Assembly (NCBI RefSeq): GCF_027568395.1
Contig: NZ_JANKZL010000008.1
Span: 1 to 64,000 of the forward strand
Source of the DNA: Aminobacter sp. HY435
GTDB lineage: Bacteria > Pseudomonadota > Alphaproteobacteria > Rhizobiales > Rhizobiaceae
Direction: 5' to 3'
Length of the DNA: 64,000 nt
The translations under genes were made by a program, and so were the position numbers. Of the stretch, positions 20,687-28,845 are shown in pieces; position 1 is the stretch's first letter; the number at the start of each line of letters is the position of its first letter. A model generated the notes under the pieces. It saw only the letters and a program-made list of their open reading frames with translations. It had not been told where the DNA came from and searched no databases.

Positions 20687-21721
20687 TCAGGCCGCCTTCT
20701 TCTTTGGCGAAATCAGGCCGCGTTCGACGAGAAGCTCGGCGATCTGGACGGCGTTGAGGGCAGCACCCTTGCGCAGATTGTCGGAGACGATCCACATCGA
20801 CAGGCCGTTGTCGATGGTCTGGTCTTCGCGGATGCGCGAGATGTAGGTTGCGTCTTCGCCGGCCGAGTCGAGCGGGGTGGCGTAGCCGCCGTCCTCGCGC
20901 TTGTCGATGACCAGGCAGCCCGGGGCCTCGCGCAGGATGTCGCGCGCTTCGTCGGCGGTGATCGGCTTGTCGAACTCGATGTTGACGGCTTCCGAGTGGC
21001 CGATGAACACCGGCACGCGCACGCAGGTGGCGGTCAGCTTGATCTTGGGATCGAGCATCTTCTTGGTCTCGGCGACCATCTTCCACTCTTCCTTGGTCGA
21101 GCCGTCGTCCATGAAGACGTCGATGTGGGGAATGACGTTGAAGGCGATGCGCTTGGTGAACTTCTTGGCTTCGACCGGGTCGGCGACGAAGACGGCGCGG
21201 GTCTGGGTGAACAGCTCGTCCATGCCTTCCTTGCCGGCGCCGGAAACGGACTGGTAGGTGGAAACGACGATGCGCTTGATGGTGGCGGCGTCATGCAGCG
21301 GCTTGAGCGCCACGACCAGCTGGGCGGTCGAGCAATTCGGGTTGGCGATGATGTTCTTCTTGGAGAAGCCGGAAATCGCGTCGGGGTTCACTTCCGGAAC
21401 GATCAGCGGCACGTCCTGGTCGTAGCGGAAGGCCGACGAGTTATCGATGACGACGCAGCCCTGCTTGCCGATCTTGGGCGACCACTCCTTGGAGATGTTG
21501 CCGCCGGCCGACATGATGCAGATGTCGGTGTCGGAGAAGTCGTAGGTGTCGAGAACCTTGACCTTCAGCGTCTTGTCGCCGAACGACACTTCGGTGCCGA
21601 GCGAACGGCGCGAGGCCAGGGCGACGATCTCATCGACCGGAAAGCCGCGTTCCTCGAGGATGTTGAGCATTTCCCGGCCGACATTGCCCGTAGCGCCGAC
21701 GACTGCAACCTTGAAACCCAT
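20687..21721 (-). CDS. asd: Aspartate-semialdehyde dehydrogenase
   Basis: This 344-residue enzyme reduces aspartyl phosphate to aspartate semialdehyde with NADPH, the branch point to lysine, threonine, methionine and diaminopimelate. The N-terminal GFKVAVVGATGNVGREML is the NADP fold. The catalytic cysteine is in NIIANPNCSTAQLV, and a conserved histidine is in RVPVFIGHSEAVNIEF. Active-site QSVSGAGKEG is also present. AGGAG lies at good spacing before the ATG at 21721. A Thr-rich leader peptide and hairpins lie in the 5' region. The broken GNAT gene follows by 4 bp. Confidence 0.97.
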   Translation of the reverse strand: MGFKVAVVGATGNVGREMLNILEERGFPVDEIVALASRRSLGTEVSFGDKTLKVKVLDTYDFSDTDICIMSAGGNISKEWSPKIGKQGCVVIDNSSAFRYDQDVPLIVPEVNPDAISGFSKKNIIANPNCSTAQLVVALKPLHDAATIKRIVVSTYQSVSGAGKEGMDELFTQTRAVFVADPVEAKKFTKRIAFNVIPHIDVFMDDGSTKEEWKMVAETKKMLDPKIKLTATCVRVPVFIGHSEAVNIEFDKPITADEARDILREAPGCLVIDKREDGGYATPLDSAGEDATYISRIREDQTIDNGLSMWIVSDNLRKGAALNAVQIAELLVERGLISPKKKAA

Positions 21722-21760
21722 ATCGAAAATCTCCTGTCCCTCTCCGCTCTTTTCCTGGAG

Positions 21761-21807
21761 AAAACCCGCTGGCCAGCGCGGGCTTCATCCCCCGGGCCAG
21801 ACCCGGG
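21761..21807 (-). promoter_or_regulatory. Putative transcription attenuator of asd
   Basis: Between the leader peptide stop and asd, the minus strand carries two hairpins. The first is CCCGGG-TCTGG-CCCGGG (21802-21807 with 21791-21796). The second is CCCGC-GCTGGCCA-GCGGG followed by TTTT (21761-21782), a terminator shape. The CTGGCC of the first hairpin loop is complementary to GGCCAG in the second, so the two could exclude each other. The layout fits classical amino-acid attenuation; the alternative pairing is inferred and was not computed. Confidence 0.6.
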
Positions 21808-21831
21808 AGAGGGTGAGCAGGCCAAGGGAAA

Positions 21832-21864
21832 TCACACCGTTTTGGTGGTGGTGGTTTTGGCCAT
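21832..21864 (-). CDS. Thr-rich leader peptide of asd (MAKTTTTKTV)
   Basis: A ten-codon frame on the minus strand reads M-A-K-T-T-T-T-K-T-V-stop, 110 bp before asd. Five of ten residues are threonine (four consecutive ACC codons and one ACG) and two are lysine. Both amino acids are end products of the Asd pathway. Terminator-like hairpins follow directly. This is the signature of a ribosome-stalling leader such as thrL. A good Shine-Dalgarno sequence is not obvious, and I do not know of a described example at asd. Confidence 0.65.
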   Translation of the reverse strand: MAKTTTTKTV

Positions 21865-22030
21865 GGTTTTGGTCGAAAGCAGGGACGCGGCTCCGCGCCC
21901 GGCACGATGGTTGGCATCGTGACCGGGGAAATCGAATGCGAAAAGCGCCATCAAGAGGCCGCGCATCGGAGGGTTCCCTGTTCGAGGCCGCTTTTACGCG
22001 CTTTGCGTTAGGAGTCAATCGGGCGGCGGC

Positions 22031-24028
22031 CTACTTCTCCTTCAGCCTGATGCGTGGAAAGCGTAGCGGCGGCCATTGTTCCGAAGCGGGCAGCGGCTGG
22101 GCCAGCAGCGTGGTCAGTTCGGCCGGCAGGCTGACCAGCGGCTGCTTGGTCGCCACGCCATCAGCGATGGAGACCACGCTGTCGTAGAACTCGGCACCGG
22201 TCGCCGATTTCGGCGGCGTCGCCTCGTGCATCACACTGATGACGGTCACGCCGAGGCAATTGTCCTTGATCGCCTGGTGGAAGGCGATTTTCGCTTCCGG
22301 ATCGAGCGCGGCGGTTGCTTCGTCGAGGAACAGCAGTCCGGGCTGCAGCAGCAGGATGCGGGCGACCACCAGCTTCTGCTTCTGGCCGCCCGACAGCACC
22401 TGATCCCAGCACTTGCCTTCACGCATCTCGTCGTCCAGGTTTTCGATAAAGTCGCCGAGCCCGGCCTTGTGCAGCGCGACAGCGACTTTCGCTTCGGAAT
22501 GGTCGCTGGCGGCGCCCGGCAGGCAGACCAGCTGCTTGAGGGAAACCTGCGGCAGCTTGACGTCCTGGGTGGCGTAGAAGCTCCTGACGCCCTCGGGGAA
22601 GACGATGCTGCCGCGGCCATATGGCCACAGGCCGTTGATCGCCTTGACCAGCGAGGTCTTGCCGCAGCCGGACTCGCCGCGCATGAAGGTCCATTCGCCG
22701 CGCTTGAAGCGCAGGTTGGCGACCGTCAGGAACGGCGCTGCGTCACTGCCGCGGTGCATCAATTCGAGATTGCGGATGCTGAGCCCGAAGACCGCGTTCT
22801 GGTTGGCGAAGTTGAATTCGGACTTGCCGGTCAGGGCATAGAACTCCTGCGGGTGCCGGACGTTCTCGATCGCTTCGGCAAGGTCAGTCACGCGCCGGCT
22901 GTTGGCCTTCAGCGTGGCGATGGCCGGCATCACCTGGATGAACCAGGAGCATTGTCCGATCAGGGAGTTCACCAGCTCGGCGCCGGTGATATAGCCTTTC
23001 AGGTTGATCTGGCCGTGAATGTAGGGAATGAGCCCCGGCCCGTATGCGACGATGCGGGCGGCGACGAAATTGTAGATCAACTCGAACGACATGTAGCCGG
23101 CATTGACGGTGTTGAGGCGCGCCCAGGTCTTGTCGATGTCGACATAGAGCCGGTCGTGCATCGCCTGCTGCACGCCCTCGCCACGCGAGGCTGCGACATG
23201 GAAGCTGCGGCGCAGGAAGGTCGTCAGCTCGCCGCGGTAGCTACCCTCGGCCTGCTGCATGCGCACGCTGAGCCGCTCCATCAGCCCGCCGAGCTTCATG
23301 GCGATGTAGGTGTTGACCGGGACGTAGGCTGCCACCGCCAGCATGGCCAGCACGAAGCTGCCGTAATTGCCGAGGAATTCGAGGCCGCGCACCGACGCCG
23401 AGGTCTCGAGCAGCTTGCGGCCGACGAAATAGAGCGAGGTGGTGACGCTCATCACGCCCATCGCCAGGCCGATGGCACCGCCGGTCATGCCCTTGATCGA
23501 GTCCTGGACGCGCTGGTCGATGTTGTCTGGCGGGGGGACGGCGTTGCCCAGGGCGTCCATGCCGCCGGTCTGGACGTGGAAATGAGTGTGGTTGGCGTCG
23601 AGAAGGGCTGCGTTGAAGCGGCCGTTGAGCCAGCCGCGCCACTTGCGGTGCAAGGTGGTCGAGAACAGATGCCTTATCCCGGTCAGGCCGGCATCCTTGA
23701 GCAGCACGAGAAGAAGCAGAGTGCCTGCGCTGGCAAGCAGCGACGCCAGCGGCGTCAGGTTGGTCGGATCGTGGAAGAAGGCAATTGCGTTGACCAGTTC
23801 GCCCGAGGCTTCGGCCATCCACACGCTGGCCTTGCTGGAAAGTGCGGTCAGGAGGGCGATCACCAGCGTCAGCCCCCAGGCTTCCTTCCAGCGATCCGAG
23901 AACCAGTAGGCCCGCATCAGGCCCCAGAAGCCGCGCATCGCAGAAACAGGCGTCGGGGGTGGCGGCCTTGCGGCGCCGCGACGCCATCTTCTCACCGATG
24001 GATCTCGAGGTCTGTCGACCCGAATCAC
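22031..24028 (-). CDS. ABC transporter, fused permease/ATPase, YddA / SbmA-BacA-like
   Basis: This protein of about 665 residues fuses an ABC_membrane_2-type transmembrane half (residues 30-400) to an ATPase half. The membrane part has SRLSVRMQQAEGSYR-like sequence (seen as MERLSVRMQQAEGSYRGEL), typical of the YddA/BclA/ExsE group. The ATPase shows Walker A GESGCGKTS, signature LSGGQKQK and Walker B LLFLDEATAALD. Relatives export or import peptides, vitamin B12 or very-long-chain acyl groups. The GTG at 24028 has AAGGGA just upstream; ATG 23938 would remove 30 Arg/Pro-rich residues and fits homologs well. It stands alone; substrate unknown. Confidence 0.87.
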   Translation of the reverse strand: MIRVDRPRDPSVRRWRRGAARPPPPTPVSAMRGFWGLMRAYWFSDRWKEAWGLTLVIALLTALSSKASVWMAEASGELVNAIAFFHDPTNLTPLASLLASAGTLLLLVLLKDAGLTGIRHLFSTTLHRKWRGWLNGRFNAALLDANHTHFHVQTGGMDALGNAVPPPDNIDQRVQDSIKGMTGGAIGLAMGVMSVTTSLYFVGRKLLETSASVRGLEFLGNYGSFVLAMLAVAAYVPVNTYIAMKLGGLMERLSVRMQQAEGSYRGELTTFLRRSFHVAASRGEGVQQAMHDRLYVDIDKTWARLNTVNAGYMSFELIYNFVAARIVAYGPGLIPYIHGQINLKGYITGAELVNSLIGQCSWFIQVMPAIATLKANSRRVTDLAEAIENVRHPQEFYALTGKSEFNFANQNAVFGLSIRNLELMHRGSDAAPFLTVANLRFKRGEWTFMRGESGCGKTSLVKAINGLWPYGRGSIVFPEGVRSFYATQDVKLPQVSLKQLVCLPGAASDHSEAKVAVALHKAGLGDFIENLDDEMREGKCWDQVLSGGQKQKLVVARILLLQPGLLFLDEATAALDPEAKIAFHQAIKDNCLGVTVISVMHEATPPKSATGAEFYDSVVSIADGVATKQPLVSLPAELTTLLAQPLPASEQWPPLRFPRIRLKEK

Positions 24029-24241
24029 AGTCCCTTACCCCATGCCCTTTGCCTATCGAAAGGGTAACATGAGTTGAGCATTTCACAGTCAATATATGGT
24101 TACCGGCTAATCAACGCGCCGCGAGCGTTGCGTGAGGGCAACGCTGTCCAACGCGCTCCGATGATCGTCCCGACGACACCGGAGCTTGCGGCACGCGGCA
24201 AGTTGGAACACTGTCTGGCTCGCGATCCACGGGGGCGACAG

Positions 24242-24976
24242 ATGCGCGGGGAAGTGCTGCACTACGATCAGGCTCAAGGTTTCGGCTTCATCGCCGGGGT
24301 CGACGGCAACCGCTACACCTTCGCCCGCGAGGACCTCAGGGGCACGGCGATACCCGGCAAGGGGACCCAGATCGAGTTTCAGCCGAGCGGCAGCCAGGCA
24401 CGCGACGTGTTTGCGATCCATGCACCAGTCGGCGCGCCGCAAAAGGCTGCGGCGCCTGCGTCGGTGCCCCAGTTCGGCCGCCGGGGTTCCGACCAGGAAA
24501 CGCCCGCCTTCAGCGGAGTGGCAGCGGCAACCGAGCCAGCCTCGACCGGGCTGTGGTCGTACTTCTGGCGTGCCATCACCACCAACTATGCAAGCTTCCG
24601 GGCCCGCGCCCGGCGCAAGGAATATTGGGGCTACTACCTGTTCTGGGCGATCTCGGCCGTCGCGCTGTCGGCTATCGGCTTCGGCATCGACGGCGCGCTC
24701 GGCAATCTCGACGCTGGTATGGAAGAGCCGATCGCCGGTTTCGCGTTCCCCGGCCTGTTCGTGCTGGCGACGCTTTTGCCCAGCATCGCCGTCACCATTC
24801 GCCGCATTCACGACCTTGGTTTGTCGGGATGGTTCTATCTGCTGATCCTGCTGCCTTATGTCGGCGGCCTGATCATCTTCGTCTTCACCCTGATCCCGTC
24901 GCAGAAGCACGAAAACAAATGGGGTCCGGTGCCGGTTGGGGTGAGGGTTCCTCCGCCTTACGTGCCTGCCGCCTAG
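24242..24976 (+). CDS. Cold-shock-like domain fused to DUF805 membrane domain
   Basis: This 244-residue protein begins MRGEVLHYDQAQGFGFIAGV, a cold-shock-like nucleic-acid-binding fold over residues 1-60. A linker of about 50 residues follows, then a DUF805 domain (WRAITTNYASFRARARRKEY, then WGYYLFW) with four helices and the conserved RRIHDLGLSGWFYLL. The fusion would tether an RNA-binding fold to the inner membrane. The ATG at 24242 has GGGGG upstream and matches the fold start. An upstream ATG at 24074 would add 56 residues without homology. The unit is convergent with leuB, and a bidirectional terminator lies between. Confidence 0.82.
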   Translation: MRGEVLHYDQAQGFGFIAGVDGNRYTFAREDLRGTAIPGKGTQIEFQPSGSQARDVFAIHAPVGAPQKAAAPASVPQFGRRGSDQETPAFSGVAAATEPASTGLWSYFWRAITTNYASFRARARRKEYWGYYLFWAISAVALSAIGFGIDGALGNLDAGMEEPIAGFAFPGLFVLATLLPSIAVTIRRIHDLGLSGWFYLLILLPYVGGLIIFVFTLIPSQKHENKWGPVPVGVRVPPPYVPAA

Positions 24977-24996
24977 AGAAATTTCACAAGCACAAA

Positions 24997-25027
24997 AGAA
25001 AACGGTGCCGCGTGGGCGCCGTTTTCT
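24997..25027. terminator. Bidirectional terminator between the DUF805 fusion gene and leuB
   Basis: A 13-bp stem AGAAAACGGTGCC/GGCGCCGTTTTCT (one wobble pair) with loop GCGTG has A-rich and T-rich flanks on both strands. It can therefore end transcripts from both convergent genes. Confidence 0.85.
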
Positions 25028-25045
25028 CACTTCATCGACCTGCTA

Positions 25046-26149
25046 TCAGGCGAAGAACTTGGCGACGATGGCGTCGCCCATCTCAGTGGTGCCGACCTCG
25101 GTCTTGCCTTCGGACATGATGTCCTTGGTGCGCAGGCCGTCGTCGAGCACGGCGGCGATCGCAGCCTCGAGGCGGTCGGCTTCGGCCACCATGTTGAAGG
25201 AGTAGCGCAGGCACATGGCGAACGACGCGATCATGGCGATCGGGTTGGCGATGCCCTTGCCTGCGATGTCGGGCGCCGAGCCGTGCACCGGCTCGTACAG
25301 CGCCTTGCGCTTGCCGGTCAGGGCATCAGGCGCGCCGAGCGAGGCCGAAGGCAGCATGCCGAGCGAACCGGTCAGCATCGCCGCGACATCAGACAGCATG
25401 TCGCCGAACAGATTGTCGGTGACGATGACGTCGAACTGCTTGGGCCAGCGCACCAGCTGCATGCCGCCGGCGTCGGCCAGCATGTGGTCGAGCTTGACGT
25501 CGGCGTACTTGGCCTTGTGGGTGGCGGTCACCACCTCGTTCCACAGCACGCCCGACTTCATCACGTTGCGCTTTTCCATCGAGGTCACGCGGTTCTGGCG
25601 CGTGCGCGCCAGCTCGAAGGCGACGCCCGAGATGCGCTCGATCTCGAAGGTGTCGTAGACCTGAGTGTCGATGCCGCGCTTCTGGCCGTTGCCGAGGTCG
25701 ATGATCTGCTTGGGCTCGCCGAAATAGACGCCGCCGGTCAGCTCGCGCACGATCAGGATGTCGAGGCCCTCGACCACTTCCTGGCGGAGCGAGGACGACG
25801 CGGCGAGTGCCGGATAGCAGATTGCGGGACGCAGGTTGGCGAACAGCTCCATGTCCTTGCGCAGGCGCAAGAGACCGGCTTCGGGACGCACCTCATAAGG
25901 CACGGCATCCCATTTCGGGCCGCCGACGGCGCCGAACAGCACGGCGTCCGCCGCCATCGCCTTGGCCATGTCGGCATCCGAGATCGCCTGGCCGTGCGCG
26001 TCATAGGCCGAGCCGCCGACGAGACCTTCCTCGGTGGTGAAGCCGCTGCCGAGCTTGTCGTTCATCGCCGCAATCAGCTTGCGGACCTCTGCCATGGCCT
26101 CTGGGCCGATGCCGTCGCCGGGCAGGAGAAGAAGATTGCGCGTCGCCAT
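25046..26149 (-). CDS. leuB: 3-isopropylmalate dehydrogenase
   Basis: This 367-residue NAD-dependent enzyme oxidises and decarboxylates 3-isopropylmalate in leucine synthesis. The N-terminus [20 protein letters not shown] is typical, with the substrate arginines in [40 protein letters not shown] and [18 protein letters not shown] carry metal- and NAD-binding residues. The ATG at 26149 has GGAAAGG upstream; the longer frame to 26254 lacks support. leuD lies 4 kb away on the same strand, and the two are separated by the DarTG island, a Rid gene and an exported protein gene. Confidence 0.97.
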   Translation of the reverse strand: MATRNLLLLPGDGIGPEAMAEVRKLIAAMNDKLGSGFTTEEGLVGGSAYDAHGQAISDADMAKAMAADAVLFGAVGGPKWDAVPYEVRPEAGLLRLRKDMELFANLRPAICYPALAASSSLRQEVVEGLDILIVRELTGGVYFGEPKQIIDLGNGQKRGIDTQVYDTFEIERISGVAFELARTRQNRVTSMEKRNVMKSGVLWNEVVTATHKAKYADVKLDHMLADAGGMQLVRWPKQFDVIVTDNLFGDMLSDVAAMLTGSLGMLPSASLGAPDALTGKRKALYEPVHGSAPDIAGKGIANPIAMIASFAMCLRYSFNMVAEADRLEAAIAAVLDDGLRTKDIMSEGKTEVGTTEMGDAIVAKFFA

Positions 26150-26394
26150 TGGAAACCTTTCCGAAAGATGCGTGAACCGCGGTCTTGCTAGCCTTGGCGG
26201 GGCGTCGGTGCAAGCAGGAAAGGGGCGGGAGAAGCTTTCTGGTGAGCGTTGCATATGCCAAATGCGATGCAGGTGACTAGGCGCTAAGGACCTCTTGGCC
26301 TAGGTAGTTTCTCAGTTTGAATTCCCGTCAGTAGCCTAACCACGGCGACCGGGCTGTGCTTGCCGCTAAGCATGTGGCAAAGTAGGCTTGAATC

Positions 26395-27027
26395 ATGTCA
26401 AAAGACCTTAATCCTGAAAAAGCGCTGATTTGCCGAATTGTCCACAAGGACAATGTCGGACCGCTGCTGGCCGACGGCTGCCACTGTCGTGCGACAGTTG
26501 AGGGCAAGAAATATGTCGAGATCGGGAACCCAGAGCTTATTCAAAAGCGGACCGAAAGAGCGGTGCCCTCCGGACCGGGTGGCACGCTGAGTGACTACGT
26601 CCCTTTCTATTTTACCCCCTACAGCCCGATGCTCTACAATATCAAGACGGGCTATAACGGCATCAAGCAGCGTTCCATGCGGGACATAGTGATCCTTGTT
26701 TCTTCGCTGCATCACCTGACCAAACTCAAGGTTCCGTTTGTGTTCGCTGACCGGCATGCCTATCTGAGGATGGCGCAGTTCTCGGACGATTTGGCCGATC
26801 TGGATCGGATCATTTGGCCAACTCTGCAAGCGCGTGATTTCAAGCGCGACGATGTCGACAAGTTTGAAAAATATCAGGCTGAGGCGCTTGTTCATAAGCA
26901 TGTTCCACTGGCTGCGCTGCTCGGCATCGTTTGCTATGACGAGAAAATGAAGGCTGAAGTCGAGGCTGAAGCCGCGAAAGCAGGCGCTACGGCAAAGGTC
27001 TTGGCAGAAAGGAGATGGTTCCTCTGA
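26395..27027 (+). CDS. darT: DarT-type ssDNA thymidine ADP-ribosyltransferase toxin
   Basis: This 210-residue protein matches DarT (DUF4433), which attaches ADP-ribose to thymidine in single-stranded DNA and blocks replication. Visible family features are the YVPFYFTPYSPMLYNI stretch around residues 69-83, the FVFADRHAY segment and the YQAEALVHKHVP motif with the probable catalytic glutamate E163. The stop shares one base with the darG start (TGATG), the usual toxin-antitoxin coupling. The GC content is visibly lower than in flanking genes, consistent with horizontal transfer. DarTG systems act in phage defence in other bacteria. All catalytic features appear intact. Confidence 0.92.
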   Translation: MSKDLNPEKALICRIVHKDNVGPLLADGCHCRATVEGKKYVEIGNPELIQKRTERAVPSGPGGTLSDYVPFYFTPYSPMLYNIKTGYNGIKQRSMRDIVILVSSLHHLTKLKVPFVFADRHAYLRMAQFSDDLADLDRIIWPTLQARDFKRDDVDKFEKYQAEALVHKHVPLAALLGIVCYDEKMKAEVEAEAAKAGATAKVLAERRWFL

Positions 27028-28106
27028 TGATTAAGTTTGTCCGTGGCAACCTATTCGAAGCCGACACTGAGGCTTTGGTGAATACTGTCAACACTGTTGG
27101 CGTGATGGGGAAAGGCGTCGCCTTGATGTTCAAGGAGGCTTTTCCTGAAAACTTCAGGCTCTACGAAACTGCTTGTGCGGCGAAGCGAGTTCGGCTCGGC
27201 GAGATGTTCGTGACGGAGCGAAATGATCTCTATGGCCCGAAATGGATAGTCAACTTTCCTACTAAGGCGCACTGGCGATATCCATCAAAGATGGAATGGA
27301 TAGCCGAAGGGCTAGACCATCTCAAAACCGTAGTGGAGCATAAGAAGATCAAATCTATTGCTCTCCCGCCCTTGGGTGCCGGCAACGGCGGTCTGGAATG
27401 GCCTGGGGTTCGAGAACTCATTCTTGCAAAGCTAGAACCATTAAAAGGCGTCGAAATTTTGGTGTATGAGCCAACCAGGCAATACCAAAACGTGGCAAAG
27501 CGTACAGGTGTCGAGAAATTGACTCCTGCGCGAGCATTAATAGCCGAGCTAGTCAGGCGGTATTGTATTCTTGGAATTGAGTGCTCTTTGCTTGAAGTTC
27601 AGAAGCTTGGTTATTTTGTAGAGAGGTTCGCTGCTAGGGAGGGGCTTGATGCAATGAAATTCGAATTCGGCGCCAATAAGTATGGGCCGTATTCGGACAA
27701 GATGAAGCACATGTTGAATGCATTGGATGGCAGTTACTTACATTGTGATAAGCGGTTAGGTGATGCTGGGCCGTTTGAGCCAATTCACTTTGACGATGAG
27801 AAAAAGGAACGTGTCTCAGCTTACTTCTCCACCGCTGAAGCGAAGCCGTATCGATCGGCGTTGGAGGCCACGAGTAAGCTTATCGACGGTTTTGAATCTC
27901 CATTGGGTATGGAGTTGCTTGGGACCGTTGATTGGTTGGTGCATCACGAGAAGGTTGCCCCCCAAGTGGATGAGATCAAGGCGGCTCTGCCGGAGTGGCC
28001 TGGCGGTGAAGATGCGGCTGCACGCAAATTGCGCCTGTTTGACGACCGCATCATCAGGATAGCCTTGGACACTCTAAAGGAAAATTCTTTGGCACAGGCG
28101 AGCTGA
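27027..28106 (+). CDS. darG: DarG-type macrodomain antitoxin (DNA ADP-ribosyl glycohydrolase)
   Basis: This 359-residue antitoxin removes ADP-ribose from thymidine and also binds the toxin. The N-terminal macrodomain (residues 1-155) shows VNTVNTVGVMGKGVALMF and PPLGAGNGGLEW. A lysine in NFPTKAHWR falls at K80, the position of the catalytic lysine described in Thermus DarG. The C-terminal region (about 165-350) with LEVQKLGYFVERF and FGANKYGPYSDKMKHML resembles the toxin-neutralising DarG C-domain. The ATG at 27027 follows a GGAGA site; an earlier in-frame start at 27015 lies inside darT. Low GC is strongest in the second half. A decayed small gene overlaps the stop. Confidence 0.92.
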   Translation: MIKFVRGNLFEADTEALVNTVNTVGVMGKGVALMFKEAFPENFRLYETACAAKRVRLGEMFVTERNDLYGPKWIVNFPTKAHWRYPSKMEWIAEGLDHLKTVVEHKKIKSIALPPLGAGNGGLEWPGVRELILAKLEPLKGVEILVYEPTRQYQNVAKRTGVEKLTPARALIAELVRRYCILGIECSLLEVQKLGYFVERFAAREGLDAMKFEFGANKYGPYSDKMKHMLNALDGSYLHCDKRLGDAGPFEPIHFDDEKKERVSAYFSTAEAKPYRSALEATSKLIDGFESPLGMELLGTVDWLVHHEKVAPQVDEIKAALPEWPGGEDAAARKLRLFDDRIIRIALDTLKENSLAQAS

Positions 28107-28281
28107 TGCCGATGGGACCAAAAGGCCGGGGAGGGACCCAGCTGACGCGCGCATTATCACCGTTGAGGCAACGGATGACGGCAAAAACGCCGCCGTCAAG
28201 GAGCTTGGCGCGAAGGGTGGCAGGAAGCGCGCCGAGATTGCAAGGAAAGCGGCAGAGAGCCGGTGGAAAAAAATGAGATAA
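28106..28281 (+). pseudogene. Remnant of a small basic KGG-type protein behind darG
   Basis: An ATG overlaps the darG stop (TGATG) and reads MPMGPKG, a start I recall from small basic proteins with KGG repeats. The frame then becomes nonsense. A second frame from about 28144 reads DARIITVEATDDGKNAAVKE, then LGAKGGRKRAEIARKAAESR and WKKMR-stop, which is the C-terminal signature of the same family. A frameshift near 28121-28143 explains both. Such proteins commonly sit beside defence or plasmid genes, but their role is not known. Coupling to darG suggests it was once the third gene of the locus. Confidence 0.55.
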
Positions 28282-28455
28282 CTCAGGCGTTTGCGTAGAG
28301 AACCCATTTTTCAGCTATAATTTCGTCGACTTTGTCGACTATTCCAGTTCGTGTGACAATGCGGGAATCGTAAGGCCGGCTCGTTTGGTTGGCTTGTCTT
28401 CGGTGTCGTCGATAGGCCATCGCCGGCTCGGCTGACAGAGTCATAGCCCTTATTC

Positions 28456-28836
28456 TCATTTCCGCTTCAGCGCGGTCACCTCGATTTCGATCTTCATTTC
28501 TTGCTTGTTGAGCTGGCAGACGATCATCGTCGCCGCCGGGCGGATGTCGCCAAACGTCTCGCCGAGGATCGGGAACACCAGGTCCACATAGCTCTGGTCG
28601 GTGATGTAGTAATGCGCGCGCACCACGTCGGCCATCTCGAAGCCGCCATCTACCAGCGCCTTTTCGATGGTCGCCAGGCAGTTGCGTGTCTGCGCTTCGA
28701 CGCTGTCGGGCATCGTCATGGTGGCGTAGTCGTAGCCTGTCGTGCCCGACACGAAGCACCAGTCGCCCTGGACCACGGCGCGCGAATAGCCGGCGGTCTT
28801 CTCGAAGGGCGAGCCGGTTGAAATAAGCTTGCGCAT
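28456..28836 (-). CDS. Rid-family (YjgF/YER057c/UK114) protein
   Basis: This 126-residue protein has the Rid fold: MRKLISTGSPFEKTAGYSRA, VSGTTGYDY in the middle and FGDIRPAATMIVCQLNKQEM at the end. Classical RidA hydrolyses reactive 2-aminoacrylate-type enamines. Here the position of the key arginine in the PAR motif appears to be alanine (RPAATM), so it is more likely a divergent Rid subfamily member than a classical deaminase. It ends near the low-GC DarTG patch and starts 9 bp from the next minus-strand gene, so the two genes probably share a transcript. Confidence 0.85.
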   Translation of the reverse strand: MRKLISTGSPFEKTAGYSRAVVQGDWCFVSGTTGYDYATMTMPDSVEAQTRNCLATIEKALVDGGFEMADVVRAHYYITDQSYVDLVFPILGETFGDIRPAATMIVCQLNKQEMKIEIEVTALKRK

Positions 28837-28845
28837 GGCGTTCCC

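Noticed and set aside
20078-24067. Two plus-strand frames of more than 600 codons opposite asd and the ABC transporter
   Set aside because: Both are antisense shadows. The minus-strand products have complete catalytic motifs.
26255-26394. CTAGG/CCTAG inverted bases as an attachment site of the DarTG island
   Set aside because: No matching direct repeat was found at the other end near 28.3-28.4 kb, and no integrase is present.
28283-28420. 45-codon minus-strand frame ending in IIAEKWVLYANA
   Set aside because: It lies in the low-GC patch and has no ribosome site or recognisable family. It could be real but cannot be supported.
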